Shown here: in pieces, positions 4,946 to 9,864 of the stretch
Layout of the letters: each line of letters starts with the position of its first letter
How positions within the stretch are numbered: position 1 is the first letter of the stretch
DNA from: Oscillospiraceae bacterium
GTDB lineage: Bacteria > Bacillota_A > Clostridia > Oscillospirales > Ruminococcaceae
Length of the DNA: 9,864 bases
Direction: 5' to 3'
Assembly (NCBI GenBank): GCA_017848205.1
Contig: JAGDDO010000027.1
Location: 1-9,864, forward strand
Notes under the pieces: model-generated
What the model saw: the letters and a program-made list of their open reading frames with translations, nothing else
Told to the model about the DNA's origin: nothing
Database searches by the model: none
Translations under genes and position numbers: made by a program

Positions 4946-6106
4946 ATGAAACTTTTAAAAATATGTGCAAGTGGTTTACCTCTTTTTTATGGTAACTGTG
5001 AATTTGATTTTGCTGCTTTGCAGAGAGTCAGTAAAGATGATGCTGAAGATATGAAATGTTTGTTTACAGTTGGCAGTAAAAGTTATTATCAGAACAATGT
5101 TATTTCATTTATAGGTGTAAATGCATCCGGTAAAACTACAATACTGAAACTATTGACTCTGGTGTGCCGTATGCTGAATAATGAAGCACTAAATACTATA
5201 AGCTGTTCAGAGATTCTTTCGAATCTTTCTCCGGAAAGTGAAGTGGTACTGGATATATATTTCTATGCAGATAATAATACAGTTAATTTGCTCCATACGG
5301 TTATTTCAAAGAAAGAGGAAAGACTGTATATTAAAGATGAATATCTGAAATCCAAACCGACAGCCAAAGTAAAAAGTAAGAAGAACTTATATGACTTTGA
5401 TGATATTGAAACTGAAATACAAAGAGATACGGACGAAGCATTTCTTCTTGAGGATGTAAGTATTTGTGTTGCTTTTAATAAGAAAACCGGCGACAGGATC
5501 TCTTTAACAGATACCCTTCAGTTTACAAATCTTAATGAACTTAGCATACTTGATGATTGTCCTGCTGAACTGATAGAGTTCTTTGATCCGTCAGTTGAAT
5601 ATCTGAAAATAAAGAAAGAAGGAAAATCTTCAGATATAAGACTCAAATTTAAAAATGAAGAAGAGATTATTATGACAAAACCTCTGGAACTTAACCGGTA
5701 TCTTTCATCAGGTACAATAAAGGGAATCAACATTTATATTTATGCTATGAGATCTTTCAGAACAGGTGGTTATGTAATAGTTGATGAACTTGAAAATCAT
5801 TTTAATCATGAGATCATTTCGACGCTTATAGGTTTTTACAGGGATAATAAAATAAATCCGAAAGGAGCAGTGCTGATATTTTCAACTCATTATGCAGAAC
5901 TGCTTGATGAATTTGACAGAAATGATAATATCTATATCGTTAGAAATACAGATGGTATTAATTCGAAAAATCTCTCTTATATTCTTGACAGAAATGATCT
6001 GAAAAAGAGCGAAGTATATCAGAGTGATTATCTTGAAGGAACATCGCCGAAATATGAATCATATATGAAACTAAAGAAAAGGTTTTTTTACTTGTATCAG
6101 CGATAA
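4946..6106 (+). CDS. ABC/SMC-like AAA family ATPase (OLD/abortive-infection type), possibly frameshifted at its end
   Basis: This 386-residue protein has a split ABC-type ATPase fold. In order it shows Walker A GVNASGKTT (57-65), an insert of about 180 residues rich in charged sequence, an ABC-signature-like LSSGTIKG (253-260), Walker B GGYVIVDELENH (274-285, with the catalytic DE pair), and a switch histidine in FSTHYAEL (312-319). Proteins of this AAA_15/AAA_21 group are related to OLD and abortive-infection ATPases. They are often, but not always, paired with a nuclease or effector gene. No Toprim nuclease domain is fused here and no partner gene follows before the next promoter at 6244. 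The protein is cytoplasmic, with no signal or membrane segment. It has its own strong promoter, looks AT-rich and is flanked by short repeats, all of which fit an accessory cassette. The last residues (KKRFFYLYQR) may result from a one-base loss in a T7 run. A defence role is inferred from family likeness only. Confidence 0.75.
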   Translation: MKLLKICASGLPLFYGNCEFDFAALQRVSKDDAEDMKCLFTVGSKSYYQNNVISFIGVNASGKTTILKLLTLVCRMLNNEALNTISCSEILSNLSPESEVVLDIYFYADNNTVNLLHTVISKKEERLYIKDEYLKSKPTAKVKSKKNLYDFDDIETEIQRDTDEAFLLEDVSICVAFNKKTGDRISLTDTLQFTNLNELSILDDCPAELIEFFDPSVEYLKIKKEGKSSDIRLKFKNEEEIIMTKPLELNRYLSSGTIKGINIYIYAMRSFRTGGYVIVDELENHFNHEIISTLIGFYRDNKINPKGAVLIFSTHYAELLDEFDRNDNIYIVRNTDGINSKNLSYILDRNDLKKSEVYQSDYLEGTSPKYESYMKLKKRFFYLYQR

Positions 6107-6174
6107 TTGAGTATAAGCGAGTTTCAAATGTACAGCAGGATGAAATTACACTTGCTGATCTGTTAAAAAAATAA
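6082..6174 (+). pseudogene. Out-of-frame coding-like tail of the ATPase gene
   Basis: After the seven T residues at 6083-6089 the ATPase frame stops at 6104. The -1 frame instead continues for about 30 codons to TAA at 6172-6174, reading LLVSAIIEYKRVSNVQQDEI and then TLADLLKK. One extra T would join this to the ATPase as MKLKKRFFLLVSAIIEYKRV. The composition looks like genuine protein rather than random translation. It could be a decayed C-terminus, the remnant of a partner gene, a sequencing error at a homopolymer, or a slippage site. Confidence 0.35.
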
Positions 6175-6202
6175 TAACATTAAAGAGTTCTTGTTAAAGA
6201 AA

Positions 6203-6223
6203 GGTGGTGCCTGCGGCACAATT
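6203..6223. repeat. Copy B of the 21-bp hairpin repeat; possible weak terminator of the ATPase
   Basis: GGTGGTGCCTGCGGCACAA plus TT, one base different from copy A at 4760-4780. The stem GTGCC/GGCAC (6207-6211 and 6215-6219) is followed by AATTTTAAT, so it may weakly end the ATPase transcript. Apart from this repeat, the preceding coding-like tail and the promoter at 6244, I see nothing in the stretch from 6107 to 6357. Confidence 0.55.
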
Positions 6224-6243
6224 TTAATCTGTACTATGTCTTC

Positions 6244-6272
6244 TTGACATTTACTTCACAATTTGATATACT
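6244..6272 (+). promoter_or_regulatory. Near-consensus sigma-A promoter of the RHS-repeat gene
   Basis: A perfect TTGACA (6244-6249), a 17-bp spacer and TATACT (6267-6272; five of six). The start is expected near 6279, giving a leader of about 80 bases. That leader opens with GCACTAT (6280-6286), which can pair with ATAGTGC (6316-6322) and would put a stem at the very 5' end of the message. The ribosome binding site is GAAAGGA at 6345-6351, six bases before the ATG. Confidence 0.8.
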
Positions 6273-6357
6273 TGTTCAGGCACTATGAAAAATAATTATA
6301 TACAAACAATGATTTATAGTGCTAATTCAATAAAATTTTAATTTGAAAGGATATCAA

Positions 6358-9300
6358 ATGCGTAAAGTAAACAGGATTATATCAGCATTTCTGTCAGCAG
6401 CGTTTTTGTTTAATAATACGAATTTTGATACGGTAATAAAAGCTGTGTCAGAAAACGCTCAGGAAACAGAGAAAAGCGAAGTAACAGAAGCAGAAACAAA
6501 AATCAGTGAAGAAACATCGGCGGAAACGTCGGTCAGTGAAACAGAAGTAGTTTCCGGCATAACAGTCGGTGAAGCTGCAGGTGAAATTACAGAAACATCT
6601 TCTGCAGAAACGTCTGCGGTAACGTCAGTTACAGGAGTATCCGGAACTGCAGAAACAACGGCTGTATCAGAAACTTCTCTGACTTTGGTGACAGAAGCTG
6701 ATAATAAAGACAATGAAGCGGCTGTTGATCCGCTTTCATCGGATACATCAGGAATAGTTTTTAAAAGTGAAAATACATTTGAAAGCGATACTGAAATAGA
6801 TTCAGCTCCGAAGACAGAGTATTCGGAAAATACTCTGGTAAAAGGAAATCTGACAATAAAGTCCGGAACTGAGCTGCATGTAAAACAGGGCGTTGTGATC
6901 GAGGTACAGGGTGATCTGATAATTGAAGAGGGTGCAGCTCTGAATGTTTCAGAAGGAAAAATTAAAACGGTAGTAAAAGGAAACGTTGTTATCAAAGGAA
7001 AAATGCATTATACCGATTCTACCGTTGTGATCGAAGGAAACCTGACTGAAGAAGGAAATGCAGAAATTCAGGGTAATGGTACTGTTGTATTAACAGGCAG
7101 CAAACAGCAGCACGTCGATACTCACAGCAGAATATACCGACTTGTAAACAAAAACACATCCGGTAAACCTCTTGCATTTGATGACAGTCTTAACTTTGAA
7201 ACATATGAAGACAACGGAAACGGTATAATCACCTTTAAAAAGAATGATAAAGGCGAGTATACTGAAGAAGCCGACATTGTAAAAGTTAAAGACAAGCTTA
7301 CATTTTGGAATTCAGGTGCTTCTGAAAAAGAGCAGGAGCTTATAATTTACGGCGGACTCTGTATAGCAGATAATGTAGATATAAATATTTCAAATGATCC
7401 TTCTGCCAAAGCAACATTAAGGATCAAAGGCGATTACACACAGGAAGGCGGATACTTTAAAACTGCAGGACAGAAAATGGCTGTCGAAGGTGATCTTGTT
7501 CTGAACGGCGGAACATTTGAAGTAATGAATGCAGGATCAGAAGTTTATGTTTCCGGAAACATGACGCTGCAGAATGAATCCGTACTTGTTATGACGCAGT
7601 CAGATACGAAGATCATTACTGACGGAAACTTTACTGTCAGAAACACAAAGGCAAATAACCTTAAAAACGGCGTAATTGAAGTAAAAGGTGATTTTACAGA
7701 AGAAGGAAGCGGCGACAATTTCAGACTTATCGAAGCAGAAGAAAATATATCAAAGGAAAAGCTGCCGGAAGTAAATAACCATAAAGTCATACTTAATGGA
7801 ACCGGTAAGCAGAAGATAAGTTTCGAAACACCTACACTTATCGGCTCAGACAACAGTGTAAAAGAGAGAAATGCACAGTTTGCGACACTGAAGATAACGA
7901 AGTACCTTGAGGAGTATGAAGTTACAAATGATCTTTCATCGGAAAGAATATTTGAATATCTGGACGAACCTCAGAGAGATGCAGATGATGCATTCCAGTT
8001 TAACAACGGTGAACCATACAGGATCAGAAGAAATCTTAACACACCGTTATCAGATTTTGAACTGATATACATAAACGGGTATATTCATGCACTGGGTGGT
8101 ACAGATGAATCAGGAGCTGTACGAAACGAAATACTCAGGTATGATATTAATAAGAACAAATGGGAAAACGCTGGTTCTCTTAATACCGGCAGAGCTGATT
8201 ATGCATCGGCTGCAGTAAACAACACTATCTATGTGACCGGTGGCTATGACGGAAAGAATATACTTGACAGCATGGAAGCTGTATCTTCAGACGGAAAATC
8301 TGAAACAGTGAAACTCGCTGAAGGCAGCGCTCTTATCGCAAGAAAGTCCCATAAAGCAGTTTACTATAACGGAAAGATATACATTATTGGCGGTGAAGAT
8401 GAAAACGGCAATATACTGAATACTCTTGAAATCTTTGATCCGGTAACTAAAAAAATTGAAATCGGTGAAGTAATGCCTGCAGCAAGAAAGAATTTTGCTG
8501 CTTCGCTTTACCTTGACGGAGAAAATTTCTGTATTGCTGCAGCAGGTGGCGAAAACAGTACCGGAATACTTAAAAGTGTTGATTTTTACGATCTCAAAAC
8601 AGGCAAGTGGACGTCCAAAGCTGATATGAATGTTCCGAGAAAGGGATTCGGACTTGAATACATAATGGGTAAGCTTTTTGCTGTAGGCGGTGTTACAGCT
8701 GAAAGTGAAAACGGTGCAGAATATGCTGAATCAGCCGAAGGTTTTGACGGTGAGAAATGGATCACTTTAAAGGATGCGGCAGGTGAAAATGTTGTTCCGT
8801 CTGAAAAACGCGGAAACTTCGGTTCAGTCGCAGCATATAACTCGGTATTTATTGCAGGCGGTGAAACTCCGGCTAAAAGCGATACTTTTGAACAGTTTAT
8901 GCCTCTTGACATTCCTGCAGTAAGATTCAAAGGAAACTCCAAGGGGTTAAACGGTGATTTTACGCAGGAAGAAACAGATATCGCCTTTAACGGTCCTTTA
9001 TCAGATTTTTCACTTGACCGTGTATTCAATTCACAGTTTATAGATGAAGCAAGTGATTTTCTGGGCTTCGGATGGAAATTCGGTTTTGAAAGTTCTCTTA
9101 AAAAGATAAAGAACTGTGCAGGAAAAGTGAACATCAGTTATCTGAATGTGCGTGAAACTCCGCAGGGAAGAATTGTCGGCGGTGTTGAAAAAGGTACAGT
9201 TCTTGAAGTGACCGGTACGACGAAAGACGGTTATGGTCAGCCCTGGTATGAAATATCTGCAGGATCAGGAAAATACTATGTTTATGCGGAATATGTAGAC

Positions 9301-9864
9301 ATTGACGAGAAAAATAAAGATGCAGTAGCAGTTACATATCCTGACGGAATGAAAGGATACTTTACCGGCAATGACAAAGACGGTTATCATGCTAACTTCG
9401 GTACATATGATAAGATTGTTTTTACAGATGAGAATACCTGTGAACTTACTACTAAAGAACAGGTAAAGTATGTTTATACAAAGGACAGTTCAGGAATTTA
9501 CCGAAATTCTTCTGTAACAGACAGGTACGGAAATACTGTAAAGATAAACTATAGTTATGATTCGGAAAAGAAACAGGGGTCTGTCGAAATAACCGGCTGT
9601 AACGGAGATAAAATAACTGTAACCAGAACAGGAAGCGATGTTACAGCTGCTGACGGATACGGACGAAAAGTAGTCTACAAATTAAATGAAGAAGGTGATC
9701 TTGCTGAGGTCACAGATGCGGCAGGACTGAAAAAGACTTATGAATACAGCGGTAAAAACATTGTAAAAGTAACGGAAACAAGCGAAAGCGGAACAATAAC
9801 GCTTTGCAAAGTTGAATATGACAAATCGGGAAGGATCGTTAAATATACTGATGCTGACGGCAAT
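6358..9864 (+). CDS. Giant secreted RHS/YD-repeat protein with beta-repeat, Kelch and SH3b domains (3' truncated by window)
   Basis: The frame is open for 1169 codons to the window edge, so the C-terminus is missing. In order: a signal peptide (MRKVNRIISAFLSAAFLFNN, cleavage perhaps near 29); a Glu/Thr/Ser-rich stretch (about 32-150); beta-strand repeats of the form xVxGDLxIxEG (about 160-245 and 325-495), each block ending in a G(T)GKQ-type motif (LTGSKQQH, LNGTGKQKIS); six Kelch-like repeats with GG turns (about 570-848; IHALGGTD, IYVTGGYD, IYIIGGED, CIAAAGGE, LFAVGGVT, VFIAGGET); an RHS entry region (about 877-915, SLDRVFNSQF...FLGFGWKFGFE); an SH3b domain (about 922-982, SYLNVRETPQGRIV...YVYAEYVDI); and the first YD repeats (from about 1050: VTDRYGN, VTDAAGLKKTYEYS, VEYDKSGRIVKYTDADGN). 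RHS proteins form a hollow shell and often deliver a C-terminal toxin; that part lies beyond this window. It is probably cell-surface or secreted. Whether it is a toxin, an adhesin or a wall-associated protein is undecided. Confidence 0.85.
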   Translation, partial: MRKVNRIISAFLSAAFLFNNTNFDTVIKAVSENAQETEKSEVTEAETKISEETSAETSVSETEVVSGITVGEAAGEITETSSAETSAVTSVTGVSGTAETTAVSETSLTLVTEADNKDNEAAVDPLSSDTSGIVFKSENTFESDTEIDSAPKTEYSENTLVKGNLTIKSGTELHVKQGVVIEVQGDLIIEEGAALNVSEGKIKTVVKGNVVIKGKMHYTDSTVVIEGNLTEEGNAEIQGNGTVVLTGSKQQHVDTHSRIYRLVNKNTSGKPLAFDDSLNFETYEDNGNGIITFKKNDKGEYTEEADIVKVKDKLTFWNSGASEKEQELIIYGGLCIADNVDINISNDPSAKATLRIKGDYTQEGGYFKTAGQKMAVEGDLVLNGGTFEVMNAGSEVYVSGNMTLQNESVLVMTQSDTKIITDGNFTVRNTKANNLKNGVIEVKGDFTEEGSGDNFRLIEAEENISKEKLPEVNNHKVILNGTGKQKISFETPTLIGSDNSVKERNAQFATLKITKYLEEYEVTNDLSSERIFEYLDEPQRDADDAFQFNNGEPYRIRRNLNTPLSDFELIYINGYIHALGGTDESGAVRNEILRYDINKNKWENAGSLNTGRADYASAAVNNTIYVTGGYDGKNILDSMEAVSSDGKSETVKLAEGSALIARKSHKAVYYNGKIYIIGGEDENGNILNTLEIFDPVTKKIEIGEVMPAARKNFAASLYLDGENFCIAAAGGENSTGILKSVDFYDLKTGKWTSKADMNVPRKGFGLEYIMGKLFAVGGVTAESENGAEYAESAEGFDGEKWITLKDAAGENVVPSEKRGNFGSVAAYNSVFIAGGETPAKSDTFEQFMPLDIPAVRFKGNSKGLNGDFTQEETDIAFNGPLSDFSLDRVFNSQFIDEASDFLGFGWKFGFESSLKKIKNCAGKVNISYLNVRETPQGRIVGGVEKGTVLEVTGTTKDGYGQPWYEISAGSGKYYVYAEYVDIDEKNKDAVAVTYPDGMKGYFTGNDKDGYHANFGTYDKIVFTDENTCELTTKEQVKYVYTKDSSGIYRNSSVTDRYGNTVKINYSYDSEKKQGSVEITGCNGDKITVTRTGSDVTAADGYGRKVVYKLNEEGDLAEVTDAAGLKKTYEYSGKNIVKVTETSESGTITLCKVEYDKSGRIVKYTDADGN

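Noticed and set aside
4946..6106. Reading the ATPase as an ABC transporter subunit
   Set aside because: It has the nucleotide-binding motifs, but they are separated by a long insert as in SMC/OLD-like ATPases, and no permease gene is nearby.
6459..6995. 178-codon open frame on the minus strand
   Set aside because: It is antisense to the Glu/Thr/Ser-rich part of the RHS protein. Its Ser/Thr/Val-rich translation is the mirror of that repetitive codon use, and it has no ribosome binding site or domain.
8586..9134. 182-codon open frame on the minus strand
   Set aside because: It lies wholly opposite the Kelch and RHS coding sequence, which reads without interruption and has clear domains. The antisense product resembles nothing.

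Overview
The window looks like chromosome from a Gram-positive, dockerin-producing gut or rumen clostridium. Ruminococcus (R. flavefaciens, R. albus or a relative) is the best guess. The grounds are two secreted dockerin-bearing proteins, AGGAGG-type ribosome binding sites, near-consensus sigma-A promoters, moderate-to-low GC, and a sigma factor/anti-sigma pair of a type common in Clostridia. The species cannot be fixed from the sequence alone.

Layout, left to right. (1) At 1-2339 is a translationally coupled two-gene unit: an ECF-like sigma factor, then a GTG-started single-pass membrane protein that is probably its anti-sigma factor. The outer part of the second protein is a very long Pro/Thr/Ser repeat stalk ending in a small globular domain. 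(2) At 2340-2547 is a non-coding stretch with a 15-bp-arm inverted repeat and a 106-bp MITE-like element with terminal inverted repeats and two perfect internal hairpins. (3) At 2548-3051 is a small secreted protein whose only recognisable domain is a dockerin. Its stop codon lies inside a parS-like palindrome, followed by a bidirectional terminator. (4) At 3110-3180 is what I read as the 5' end of a group IIC intron, sitting just after the terminator as that intron class prefers, and cut off where the next gene begins. (5) At 3183-4571 on the minus strand is a second secreted dockerin protein with a strong promoter. (6) At 4593-4945 is a regulatory region with two divergent promoters and a series of inverted repeats. 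(7) At 4946-6106 is a stand-alone ABC/SMC-like AAA ATPase of the OLD/abortive-infection type. It is bracketed by two copies of a 21-bp hairpin repeat, and its 3' end may be frameshifted. (8) From 6358 to the window edge is the first 1169 residues of a giant secreted RHS/YD-repeat protein, with beta-repeat modules, a six-blade Kelch propeller and an SH3b domain nested in the RHS entry region.

The dockerin proteins, the giant RHS protein and the sensor-like anti-sigma protein share a surface or extracellular theme. The ATPase looks like a separate accessory cassette, possibly defensive. No complete transposase, tRNA, rRNA or CRISPR array is visible. No single operon joins all the genes. I regard the membrane sensor, the nested-domain RHS protein, the flanked ATPase and the parS-like site as the points most worth a second look.
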